From the NCBI GenBank assembly GCA_002205965.3, contig NADL03000004.1, positions 868,001-932,000 of the forward strand: a DNA stretch of 64,000 nucleotides, read 5' to 3'. This document shows, one piece after another, positions 54,896 through 64,000 of the stretch (position 1 is its first letter; each line of letters starts with the position of its first letter). The position numbers and the translations under genes are program-made. The notes under the pieces were generated by a model. The model was not told the origin of the DNA. It did not search any database and saw only the letters and a list, made by a program, of their open reading frames with translations. The stretch comes from Kappaphycus alvarezii (Eukaryota > Rhodophyta > Florideophyceae > Gigartinales > Solieriaceae).

Positions 54896-55438
54896 TCAAT
54901 GAAATCTCCCCAATTCTCCCATTTTGCAATTCTTGTCTCGTAAAAACCAGTTAAAAAACCTCAGACTGCTGTGGACTGTCCTCTCCAAAATACCACTAAT
55001 TTGGACTGAAGGAATCAGTGATCTTTGTGCCATCCTTCTGCTCGCCGCCACATCTCGCGAAGTACGGTTACCGCAGGCGGTGCCGCGACACTCGCAGAGC
55101 GCGAGAACCATCGTAATTACGGCGATTACTGCCACCAACACGATATCCTCCTTTCCCCCGTCGGAGTAGATATCTAGGGCGCCTTGGGTGACAAGGGCCA
55201 GAGGCTTTTCCGGCACCTCGCTTCCTTCGCTGCTTCCTGTCGTGGTTCCTCTCCTCAGCAAGAACTTCCCGGCTTCGATACTCGCTTCGCGTTTAGCCTC
55301 CAATTGATGCAGGCGCGACAGGTTGCCACCCGCCGCCTGCCTGCGTAGTTGATCTCTGAATACTCTCCGCACACTTTCGTGCGTTAGAAACCGGGAAGAT
55401 TTTCCGTTCGTCCGTGCCGTACTACATAGTCTGCTCAT
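54896..55438 (-). CDS. Hypothetical 180-residue protein with one membrane segment
   Basis: The longest clean minus-strand frame in this area, in a locally GC-richer segment. The N-terminal half is basic and soluble (ESVRRVFRDQLRRQAAGGN, RLHQLEAKREASIEAGKFLL). A hydrophobic stretch, DIVLVAVIAVITMVLALC, about 20 residues long, could span a membrane. The C-terminus is basic and hydrophilic. I do not recognise it. It is independent of the copia element that starts about 200 bp to its right. It may be a small host gene, possibly with further exons, or a chance frame. Confidence 0.4.
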   Translation of the reverse strand: MSRLCSTARTNGKSSRFLTHESVRRVFRDQLRRQAAGGNLSRLHQLEAKREASIEAGKFLLRRGTTTGSSEGSEVPEKPLALVTQGALDIYSDGGKEDIVLVAVIAVITMVLALCECRGTACGNRTSRDVAASRRMAQRSLIPSVQISGILERTVHSSLRFFNWFLRDKNCKMGELGRFH

Positions 55439-55715
55439 TTGTAATCGGATAAAATTTCAAGAAGAAAAATATGCCTATCATCAATCCGTTTTACAATATT
55501 GTGTAGGGGGATGTTGGGGTGCTCTACGGATTAGAGACTCAGGATGGCTTTTTCCCGAGACCGGGGAGCAGGTCTGTGTATCGGAGAGCCTGAAAAGGAG
55601 ACAGACTTAGGCGGTACTATCCCACTAGGCTGGTGTAAGACGAGCCGGAAGACATGCCGGTTCTGACGAACCCATCGCGGCACCATCAGAACATAAGGTC
55701 CCTCACTACATATCA

Positions 55716-56303
55716 GTGCGATTCAGGGAAGAAAATAAGAAAAATTCAGGTAGCCGAGCTGAATGCTGGAACGAATTTACACCTAAATACAAGTATGCCT
55801 GCCAGGTTTATGTGCTCAATGAGGAGCAAAATCTCAAGTATCTCCACCGTCTCCTTACAGGAAATGTCCAAATATTTTGCAAAACAAATGTGGAAGTTGT
55901 GTATGATCATTAAACATAAGCTTTAAAAGTACTAGAAAGTGAATATAACTCAGTCCAAAGGCAAAACAGAACCCCTGTATGTATTCCAAACATTCGTGTC
56001 AGCCAACCAGTTAATAGTTAATGGCTGAGAATGTTGCTAGGAAGGTTAATTTTTAACAGTAAAGCTCATTTTATGATCCGAACAACGCCAAAAAGTGTAC
56101 TTTTTGAGTTCTGTCAGGAGCTGGATCATAATGACCAATCAGTTGATGAAGAAATATCGTTTGCTCAGGATTTCTCGGGAGACTTCAATATAGATGATGT
56201 CAGTAAGGACTCTAAAAATGGAAGAATGGATGAGAATGACGAGGAGTATGTTTTTGAAAAATGTTTTCAAAAATTACAGTTAAAGATCAACCTTTTTGGA
56301 TGA
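55716..56303 (+). pseudogene. Copia Gag remnant
   Basis: CQVYVLNEEQNLKYLHRLLT and LESEYNSVQRQNR match the typical copia-family Gag layout (E-Q-K-L-K-Y-x-H-x-L, then E-Y-N-S-x-x-R-Q-N-R), with stops in between. The next frame (56031-56303) carries an acidic tail (FDEEISFAQDF-like) that may be later Gag. Confidence 0.6.
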
Positions 56304-56840
56304 CGAGGAGTTTTAGCCAGGGGTGCTCAAAAAAGCTGAAGTGCTCCTAACCAAAGGAAAACTGAAAAGTAACGTGAAAAGCCTCCCATCTATGACGTAA
56401 ACCCCGTCTTTTGCCCACGGAAGCAAAGAAAATAGAGAGTGAACACGTAAAGATCAAGGAGATTTTAAGTGTCAAGAGAAGCATATTTCCAAAGCACTCC
56501 AAATCAGAGAAATTGCACGGAATTTGTCTCGAAAATGGTGCTCAAAAATCAGTGATTGGAAAGTCATAAGCAAAGACATATTGTGATCTAGCTGGGATTA
56601 GAATAAAACGTAAGCGCGTGACAACTGCTTACAATTTGGTGATGCAAGCTTTCCAAGTATTGTACTTCTTACAGTTAGTGTTACAACGCCTGATGGTGGT
56701 TTATACCGCTACACGTCAATGTACTTGATGACAATATTAAAGCACTATACTACGAAAATTTTATTGTCCTCATATGAGGATAAAGCGATGACGGATGTAC
56801 ACTAGAAGATTAGTTCTGTCAATGAAAAAATAAGAACACT
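56304..56840. other. Copia internal region, unreadable
   Basis: Protease and integrase should lie here or have been deleted; no motif survives. The palindrome CCTCATATGAGG is present near 56769-56780. Confidence 0.4.
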
Positions 56841-56849
56841 GAAAAAGAG

Positions 56850-57623
56850 ATTTACAAAGCACCGTTGGTAGTACAAGGTCTTAGGGAGAAAGAAACGAGC
56901 TATCCAGTACATGACACTACGATATACGTCAGCTTTCTACCGGCTTGTTAGGTGCAATTGCTGCAGTAATCGATTCCAAGATTTGGTCTCCAGATTTTAA
57001 ACATATGTACTTGCAATCAGCTCAAACCATGATGCGCAAAGTTTACCTTATACCAACCAAAGACTTTGTATTACTAGAGAACCAGTTAATCCAGTTATTG
57101 AAACCTCTTCACTTATTATCCGATTCAGGACATTACTAAAATCGCACCATGATTTTAAACCGGAAGAAAGATCTCTGTATGACGCCAAACAATGGAGATC
57201 TTGCAATACTCGCAAAGCATGTTGACGGAGAGCTTCAGGGATTAGTTGGGACATATGTGGACGATCCTCTACTTTGTGGTAACAAAGAATTCGATAGATT
57301 GTCCCAAAAGACTCTCGATAAATGTGAATCGAGAGAAAGAGAGTTCGATGACACTGCATTTGCAGGTGTCAGAGTAAAGAGAATTTATTATGGGTTTTGA
57401 GTTAAGTCAGGAACAGTATGTTAAGAAATTAAACCTTCTACTGATGGAAGCCTGCTTTTATGAATTCAGGTCTTTAAGGAATAGATATAATTGGCCAACA
57501 TATACAAAGATTGAAATATGTTGTGCCGTGAATATGGTCGCACAAGTGATTGAAACTGAATTCTTAGTGGAAGCATTAAATAAGTTGAACAAAAGTTGTA
57601 AAAAATATGCAGAACAACCTTAG
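56850..57623 (+). pseudogene. Copia reverse transcriptase
   Basis: Three frames form one RT: LVVQGLREKETSYPVHDTT (about 56860-56935), then AAVIDSKIWSPDFKHMYLQS (first catalytic Asp), KVYLIPTKDF, LLKPLHLLSDSGHY, a TAA where copia has Trp, GDLAILAKHVDGELQGLVGT, the YVDD box, and TAFAGVRVKRIYYGFELSQ. The end (57390-57623) has EFRSLRNRYNWPTYTKIEIC and CAVNMVAQV. DVKQAYLQ-type and YVDD motifs identify Ty1/copia rather than gypsy. Confidence 0.85.
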
Positions 57624-57944
57624 CTCCTCGCTTAAATATTATAAATTGGAAATAAACTCCATTAGGTTGACATTATATGGGTAAACGTAGAAAACAAGAG
57701 TGATTTATGGCCATTTTCAATATTTTCATTTTATTAAACCTACTTACTGCTCCCGAAGAGCTAAACAACGCCGTATAATTTCTTTTTGAAATGAGTTTAC
57801 TCGTTTTTATCGCTCGAAGACCTTCTCCAACCATACATTTCATGTTTAATTTTAGAACTCGGAGAGGAAGGCTGATAAATTGAAAATAAAACTTTTTCTG
57901 GACGACACCAAGAGTATTGGCAACGTCTGCTCTCAATAATTGTC

Positions 57945-59684
57945 ATGAATGTTGAACACCTTCTCGCTTCGGACCATGCCGAAGAAAAACTCAGCCTTAT
58001 CCCAGCTTCAAGCATCCCGACTATAGACTCTACTGAAGAGGGTCTTAACGATCCTGTTGATGAGCTTATCGATACCTCTCCCTCTCTTATCACCACCAAA
58101 GCTCCAGTTTACTCTTAAAACTACAGCAAAGCCTCTCCAGCATCTCTTCCCGTCCTTGCTCACTACGACAACTTGATGGTGTCATACAAATGCGACCCTT
58201 GATGTTCCTCAACTTCTCTCAAAGCCATCGCCAACCAGTTCAAGCCCTTTAATGAAGTGGATAAGGCTTTGTTTGTTTACAACATGCTTTTTGCAGTAGC
58301 TGCCCCTCCTGACGTGACCATTGAATCTCAACAAGAGAGCCGTGCTTCTCACAGGAAGCGGAGCGGTCGACAAACAGCGAACCTCCCAGGAAGAATGACC
58401 ATTTACTACGCTATTAAGGACATAAAAGTGGGCAGAAGTGCATTTACGGCAGTCGTTCAGTTATCAGAAGCTACTATTCGACGCCATGCGCTCCAAGTCG
58501 CTGCATACACGGTTCCAGCTATCTGCAATACCAATCATAGCACGACGAGAAAGGGGAAGTTTGGGTTACAAAAGACTGATGTTGAAGCTTTTCTAAAATC
58601 TCTTGCTTCTTTGCATGCTTTAGAATGCTCTCGGGGCCGTGGATCTGCAGAATAATCGCCTTTGCGTCTTTTATGTAGTGATTTTTCTCGAGTTAAGGTG
58701 CATAATATGTGTTTTGCTCAATAGGAAAGCATAATGTCAGGGTTAATGACCGTGGAGCATTCATTGTCAAAACCGAAACAGCCGCTCTCATACAATTTAT
58801 TTTCCGGTACTGGAGTGAAGAGATGCTTACGCTTCGTATAGCCAGTAGTGGAAGCTATTTTGTTGATAACTGCACTAGGTTGAAGATCTACAAAGCGGCA
58901 CACGGATGTTCTCTATAAAAGCTCGAATATGTTTTGTTCCAGCACCGTACAGAAGGTCAGTCCGAGTTCAGGAACTATGAAAATGCCAACAAAACGCTTC
59001 TAATGGTCAAGATGGATTCATAAATTGAGTTTTTGATTTCGCAGAGAAGGTCTTGTTGCCCGAGCTGCAGAGGCAGACTGGCCAACTTAACTTTATATCT
59101 TGCCTCAAGTTCTACATCTTCGGTTTTTCATGTGGCAATCTATCTACAAATTATATTTTTGGTCTATCTGAAGGCCACTGGCCGAATGAAAAGATGGAAA
59201 ACTTTTCCATCTCTACGGTACACCTAGTTTTCATTAAAATACGGGAAAGCTCTGCAATTGCTGCATTGAGATATCTAAAACTGCATAGATACATCTGCAG
59301 CGGGCAGAATAAGAATCGATACCTCCTATGGTATTTAGATTAGAGAGTTATTGCAGGTTAAGTGGACAGTAATTTTCTTCACTTTTTAATAGCGGGGCAT
59401 ACAAAGAATGTCTGTGATTACACACCTTCGGGCATGTCAAAAGAAAGCTTCGGCAAAGTGAAGTACTTTGCCCTTACGACATGATGAAGCTTATTGACAA
59501 TAGCGCACATTCGACAGTTTTCAATCCATCAACGAAGGTGGAATGGTTCAATTGGAAACGTTATTTGGAACAGTACTTTATCATACCCGCAAAGCTGAAG
59601 CTCTCTGAAGGGCATCTATTTTCGTTTTGGACTGCAAGCAAAGGGAAACTTAGAATGAGAAATTTATCTACTTCTATTGAGTAG
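57945..59684 (+). mobile_element. DDE-like transposase of an uncharacterised family, nested in the copia element
   Basis: ATG 57945 opens a frame readable to TAA 58653 with only a TAA near 58116 and a TGA near 58200: NVEHLLASDHAEEKLSLIPA, LKAIANQFKPFNEVDKALF, QLSEATIRRHALQVAAY (helix-turn-helix-like), STTRKGKFGLQKTDVEAFLK. Later pieces: FDFAEKVLLPELQRQTGQLN (59035-59095), GHWPNEKMENFSI, IAGHTKNVCD (near 59395), GHVKRKLRQSEVLCPYDMM, EWFNWKRYLEQYF and a C-terminal end at TAG 59682. The order of a D-containing block, an A/E-GHTKN block and a Trp-rich tail resembles a group of unclassified eukaryotic transposases. At least three frameshifts exist. The terminal inverted repeats were not found. Confidence 0.6.
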
Positions 59685-59689
59685 GATTG

Positions 59690-60107
59690 ATTTCGTTTAT
59701 TGAAACGGCATACCTTATTTTCTACAATGCTGGATTCTTTCTCCATAGAAGATTTGAGGGTTGAGTTTAAGCTCCAACAGGCGCCTCTCAGCTCCGTTCC
59801 ATAAGTGAAAGAAGGCAACACAAGGGAGTACCTGACATTAAATGTACTTAACAGGTACTATTCTGGCAAAACCGAGATCGAGGAGCGCTAATTTGGGTCA
59901 GGGGTAGAGAGCCTCACAGAGTGTTTATGTAGTGATCAAGAGATTTTCATAACTTTGGAGTGAGAAACGGCTTGAAAAAACCGTAAAGAGCATGACGTTC
60001 ATCACAGCCTACTCTTAATAAAACATTTTGGGGTATGTTGGGTAATTTTTACAAATTTTCCACAACTTTAGTTCTTCAAAAAGCCCATAAGGCATTCTTG
60101 TTTTTGA
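59690..60107. other. Sequence between the nested transposase and copia RNase H
   Basis: No gene. It should contain the right end of the nested element and the remaining copia sequence. Confidence 0.4.
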
Positions 60108-60540
60108 AGCTTACCCGTATTCTGACTCATCATTCGGGAAACACGACGAAAATACTGGTCAACCTGGATACATTGTTGTGCTCGCTTAAAAGGCCGTGAA
60201 TTGTGATCGGCCCAGTTATTCTAACAAAAAAAGCCACAGAGTAAGTAGATCTGTACTAGGCGCCGAAGCTTATGATTTTGCTGATGATTTCGATATTAAC
60301 TACATCAACAAGCTCGACATTGAATCCTTGCTCGGAGTCAAAACTAAACTCTCAATGTTTACGGACTCCAAAATTCTATTTAATGTTATCAAAAAAGTGT
60401 TCAAATACTTGGGAAAACGCCTCATGACTGATTTTGGTTTTGTTAAAGATGCATATGCAAAAGAGGAAACATTCACCGTATGATTTGTACCTACCGCGAA
60501 CAACGCCGCGGAAACCTCCAGGAAGATCTTAAGTTCTAAT
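60108..60540 (+). pseudogene. Copia RNase H
   Basis: Readable in one frame with two stops: AYPYSDSSFGKHDENTGQPG, YIVVLA then TAA, RVSRSVLGAEAYDFADDFD (catalytic Glu region), KLSMFTDSKILFNVIKK (catalytic Asp region), RLMTDFGFVKDAYAKEET, TGA, and FVPTANNAAET. The SVLGAE-FAD-TDS pattern is characteristic of copia RNase H. The usual NPAD motif is degraded to NNAAE. Confidence 0.85.
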
Positions 60541-60646
60541 GAAATGAATTAGATATTCACAATAATTAAGTGTGATCTACCTGTTCACCAATGGTTTATT
60601 AGTGAATAAGGATGGAGAAAACTATAGGTCAGGAAAAAAGGGGGAA

Positions 60647-61073
60647 TATTGAAAATACAAGATATACAAAATTCATTTATGTACCATTTATAGCCCTTTG
60701 GTGTAGCGATTTGTCCTTAATACTATTTATATCCTATATATTGTATATTTATTCCATTCTGTTGTACTTTCAGCGATTCCTGTTAGAATCATTGTTTTAT
60801 TAGGGTCTCTAGGACCGTCCGCAGGGTTATCCTCTATGGGATTTAGCTGGTAGTTGGTAGATGTGCTAGAGATGGTCAATGGCATCTATTGCTTATAAAT
60901 TGTCTCGAAGCCTTGGGCACTGAAGTAAAAAGGAGAATCAACAATTTTATTTCAACCTACTGGACTGTTATGCAGTAGTATTGTTACGCGATAGCAAAAA
61001 ATGTTTACGGGGTTTCAGGGTGGCCCCAAAAGCCGCCATTCTGCATTTTATCCTTTGAATTTTCACGATATTT
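60647..61073 (+). repeat. Copia 3' LTR
   Basis: It begins after the purine-rich AGGAAAAAAGGGGGA (60631-60645) and aligns end to end with the solo LTR at 1985-2397 (reverse). Conserved blocks include CATTTATG, TGTTAG, CCGTCCGCAGGG, GTGCTAGAGAT, CCTTGGGCACTGAAG, CAATTTTATTTCAA and CCGCCATTCTG. The terminal TG has mutated to TA. Both ends are inferred from this alignment. Confidence 0.8.
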
Positions 61074-62254
61074 TTGAATACAGAACGACTAAATAACCAG
61101 TAGTTTCGTGTAAAAGGGCAAAAATGACATTTAAATGAGGTAAATCGAGGTAAAAGAATCGTTTACTGTATCTACAATACATGAATCATAACTTAACCAC
61201 CATAAGCAGTAAAAAATTCCATTGAAACACAAATTGGGCCTCGTAAGTGATTTATGCTATCAAGTAAAATAAAGTAAACCACCCCATTTAACCCTATTGA
61301 CATATTTACCCAAATATTTAATTAATGCACCCATTAGAACCATTGAAACTGACACTGTTTGGAAGCAAAGCCCCGAACTCCGAATTTGACCCAACTGCTA
61401 CGAGTCTTCATTACAATTTCGATGCTTTCAGCGCCTGCCCCGTACAACATGTCTTCAGTTGCGAGCGCGGCTAATTCGATCTGTCTTGCCCCTTTCCACT
61501 GAAGATAGAAATTCCACGACCTCTGCGCCCTCACTGCTCCGATATAGTTGATATAATTGTCAAAAGTACCGCTACCTATCGCCCGCGGAGCACATTGGAC
61601 AAATATAGAGTGGCGTGCAAAGATAGCCTTGCTTTCAGAACTGAGCTGTAAATTGGCGATAATTGGTTTTCGTCAAGGTCGCCCGTCCACGGTGCAGTTT
61701 TTTGCTGTGAAATTCTTCTGCAAGGTTTTGGATGGCCGGCGAAGGAGCCTTTTTCTTCAAGCCGTGAGGGCCCTGTTTTGCCGGGCATTTTTCAGTGGGT
61801 AATGTCTGGTTCAGTCTTTTTTTCGCTTGTCTAATCCTTCCAGTACCTAAGATTAAAAAGTCTGCGGTGAATCCTCCGAGTCTACCGAAAATCTCTCGCA
61901 CATCACCAATTGTTGATACACAGTCCAGGTAGATATATATATTCTACAAAAGCAGTCCTTATTATATTCTGCTCCGAAGGCGTCTATGGGCAGGCGTCAA
62001 CTTGGCGCGCGGTTGATGTTAATAAGAGCATCTGTATAGCCACGAATTTGTCGGTACAGGATCTGTACTTCACCTAGGTGGTGATGCATTGGATAGGTAT
62101 GAAATAGTGGTGAACGCGTCGTTTTCCTTCCCATTAACCCATATATAACCCCAGCTCAGCCGCGATACAGTTATTCTGACCAAATCTCCTTGCCCTGTAC
62201 TCTTTCCAAGTATCGTCTCTCCCATCGATCACTTTCTTTCTTCACGTCGCTGAG
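61074..62254. other. Stretch right of the copia element
   Basis: A minus-strand frame at 61635-61901 (GRLGGFTADFLILGTGRIRQ, then basic sequence) and another at 61334-61534 have protein-like composition but no recognised family. Otherwise empty. Confidence 0.35.
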
Positions 62255-62434
62255 ATGGGAAAGCTCCATGTTACACCTCAGCGATCCTCTGCTACCGCTC
62301 AGCTGAAGGGATCGGAGACGCACTCTGGACTTCCACATAACCTATCTACAGTTGTAATATGCGCGCAAGACGCATATGCGTGGGTTTTTCTTAGGAATGG
62401 TCAATTTTTCCAGATTCGCATTACTAGTCAGTAA
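62255..62434 (+). CDS. Small 59-residue frame behind a TATA-like sequence
   Basis: ATG 62255 begins MGKLHVTPQRSSATAQLKGS and ends at TAA 62432. ATATATAA lies about 115 bases upstream, and the intervening sequence is pyrimidine-rich, as upstream of the gene at 8878. This could be a first exon or a short host gene. No homologue is recognised. Confidence 0.3.
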   Translation: MGKLHVTPQRSSATAQLKGSETHSGLPHNLSTVVICAQDAYAWVFLRNGQFFQIRITSQ

Positions 62435-62978
62435 ATAGCGCCATAAGGCCACCTGGAGCCAAGACGCGTTATTGAAATTTACTCTCTCGGAAAAAGAGGT
62501 CTGAAGTGCATACCGACCATACAGGACAGACAGTACCGAGCATTGCCATATACTACTATAACAAAAACCATTCGCTTTGTAGGGTTCATTTGTTTGAAAC
62601 CTTATGGAACTGGAAAATTGTCACCCAGAATTTCCTCTGTGACGATAATTAGACATGTTTAGGCAAGGTCGTCAGGTGGTTTGACGGCATATGTGCTCTA
62701 GTGCTTTTAGAGAACGTTTGAGTCCTGTAATTTCACTTCGCATTTATTTGAAAATGATTTCTACGATACACTGCCGCCGTATGGCGACGACGCCACCAGT
62801 AAATAAGATCATGCCACCGAGATGTGGAGTCTGACCTTCCCTCAGGCAGCGCTTGAACTCTTTGTGAAACTTCTCGGCTCTTGTAGATTCCGACACCGGC
62901 AGCACACTCACTAGAGAACCAAGTTGGTTGGTCGGACTTCTTCCAAACAGCGGATTGTTATAATACTAATTAGTCCCG
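62435..62978. other. Stretch without a recognised gene
   Basis: Only short frames; I see no repeat. Confidence 0.4.
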
Positions 62979-63782
62979 TTGCAAGAATCGCCCATCCGCT
63001 GCAATGTTCTCGCCGATCAACTCAATCGCTTCGTTTCACCCTCCTCCACCGACCACTTTCTCACTCCTCCACTGGGTATTGTCCTCTCTCCCGCCGGATA
63101 CCGCACATGCATCCACAGATCTTTTCTACTTTTGGTACGTGGAAACTCATTTGTTTTTCTGTTCTGTATTTTTCACGTCTCGAGTTCATTTCTCCCTTTC
63201 TTGTATCTACTAAAGTTAAAGGTTGTTCGAGGTTATCGAAGCTCCCCGAAATATCGATCTTGCGTAGGAAGATCTGGACTGGGTGGGATAGTGGTCGTGG
63301 CCCGCGCGCAATCTGGTGAAAACGTTAGGTTGATGCTTTCAATGCTCAGCCCACCACAAGGTACAGCTATACAGGGACCAAAGGTCGTCACATCCTGTGT
63401 GCCGCTGCCTATGGATATGCAAAATTTATCAGGCAAGGGAAATTCCCAGGGGAAGTGGTCTTTCGACCAAAGTTCTACCCGACCGTCAGCTCTTCAACTC
63501 GAGAAGGGGATTTCATCTCACCCTTTCTATGAATCTCTCGAAGAATCGTCGCATTGGCTAAGAAACTTAAATGGTTAACAGGGTGATTTGTCGCTAGTTC
63601 GGTAACAGCCAGACTGATTGACGAATTGCTCAAAGGAAAACCCAAATTTTCTCGTTACTGGAATATTGGTATGTTGGGATTCGTGCAGGCTTTCTGTATG
63701 GGCTACAAAGGTGATAGTCAGAGTGAAAGCATCTATAGAATAAGGAACGGATCGCGGCTATCATCTATAGCTTAGGATGATA
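62979..63782 (+). pseudogene. Broken or multi-exon coding region at the right edge
   Basis: A frame open to TAA 63576 carries, in its second half, a protein-like segment: VVARAQSGENVRLMLSMLSP, IQGPKVVTSCVPLPMDMQNL, ALQLEKGISSHPFYESLEES. From 63599 another frame continues to TAG at about 63773: VTARLIDELLKGKPKFSRYW and NIGMLGFVQAFCMGYKGDSQ. The first part (about 63000-63130) is pyrimidine-rich. A GTACGTGG...AAAG interval (about 63136-63221) could be an intron. No family recognised; it may be one gene with an unseen intron or a frameshift. Confidence 0.35.
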
Positions 63783-64000
63783 TCCCGAACAGAGTTCTAG
63801 CCACCTTTCCGGTCCCTTGGAGATATACGCCTGCAACAAACTGCTCCCTCTCAGGAGCGACGGTGAATCCTTGCTAATTGTCGAAGTAAAATTAAATATC
63901 AGAAAGTAGGAGACTGGCTGGAAATGGTCGGAGTTACTTGAGCCCTACGACAGTAAGGGACTGGGCGTCAAGGGTTGTAGACCCCAGATATCACCATGAC
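63783..64000. other. Right edge
   Basis: A short plus frame (DDIPNRVLATFPVPWRYTPA) may continue the preceding coding region. Nothing else visible. Confidence 0.3.

Larger units (their letters stand above)
55650..61073 (+). mobile_element. Copia-type element, degraded and interrupted
   Basis: Gag-like sequence (55.7-56.0 kb), RT (56.85-57.6 kb), RNase H (60.1-60.54 kb), a purine-rich tract (60631-60645) and a 3' LTR (60647-61073) are all on the plus strand. Protease and integrase are not recognisable between Gag and RT, and no 5' LTR is found. RT and RNase H, normally adjacent, are separated by about 2.5 kb containing an unrelated transposase, so another element was inserted. Confidence 0.85.

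Noticed and set aside
1..64000. tRNA and rRNA genes
   Set aside because: I looked for cloverleaf signatures (GGTTCRANYCC with paired arms) and conserved rRNA stretches by eye and found none convincing. A covariance-model scan would be needed to exclude tRNAs.

Overview
The window is eukaryotic nuclear DNA dominated by transposable elements. One long gene without visible introns lies at 8.9-11.9 kb and encodes a protein related to protein phosphatase 2A (PP2A) B'' regulatory subunits. The other recognisable coding regions are mostly transposon relics: three Ty3/gypsy families, one copia family, one PIF/Harbinger transposase and one uncharacterised DDE-like transposase. Short GT-AG introns are visible in the Harbinger genes. 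The intron-poor gene, the element mix and the many GTAC-rich palindromic words suggest a red alga of the Chondrus type, but this is inference and no marker gene settles it.

Layout. 1-276 (-) is a partial reading frame cut by the window edge. 0.3-8.9 kb is gene-poor, with a solo copia LTR (1985-2397, -) and a diverged 326-bp duplication. 8878-11854 (+) is an LRR / receiver-like / PP2A B'' gene with a one-base frame break before its last EF-hand loop. 13.4-16.3 kb is a Harbinger-type pair: companion gene on the minus strand, DDE transposase on the plus strand. 17.35-18.46 kb (+) is a readable unidentified pseudogene. 18.4-24.14 kb (-) is gypsy element D. 27254-33322 (+) is gypsy element A, with both LTRs and many stops. 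About 34.4-34.8 kb (-) is a solo LTR of the B/C gypsy family, followed by an acidic broken gene (34845-35494, -).

36.4-44.4 kb is decayed coding sequence split by gypsy element B (about 37.2-42.6 kb), with an 83-bp direct repeat on both sides of B. Gypsy element C (46439-52235, +) is structurally complete: near-identical LTRs of about 625 bp and a 5-bp target duplication, CAGGT. 55.65-61.07 kb (+) is a copia relic (gag, RT, RNase H, 3' LTR) split by the DDE-like transposase at 57.9-59.7 kb. The right end (62.2-64 kb) holds weak, broken coding signals.

How the parts relate. B and C are sister copies that carry different frameshifts, so neither encodes an intact polyprotein. D has lost an RT catalytic aspartate (YLED instead of YxDD), and A has stops in RT, RNase H and integrase. 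The LRR/PP2A B'' gene is the only locus here with a plausible cellular role, probably phosphatase targeting or scaffolding.
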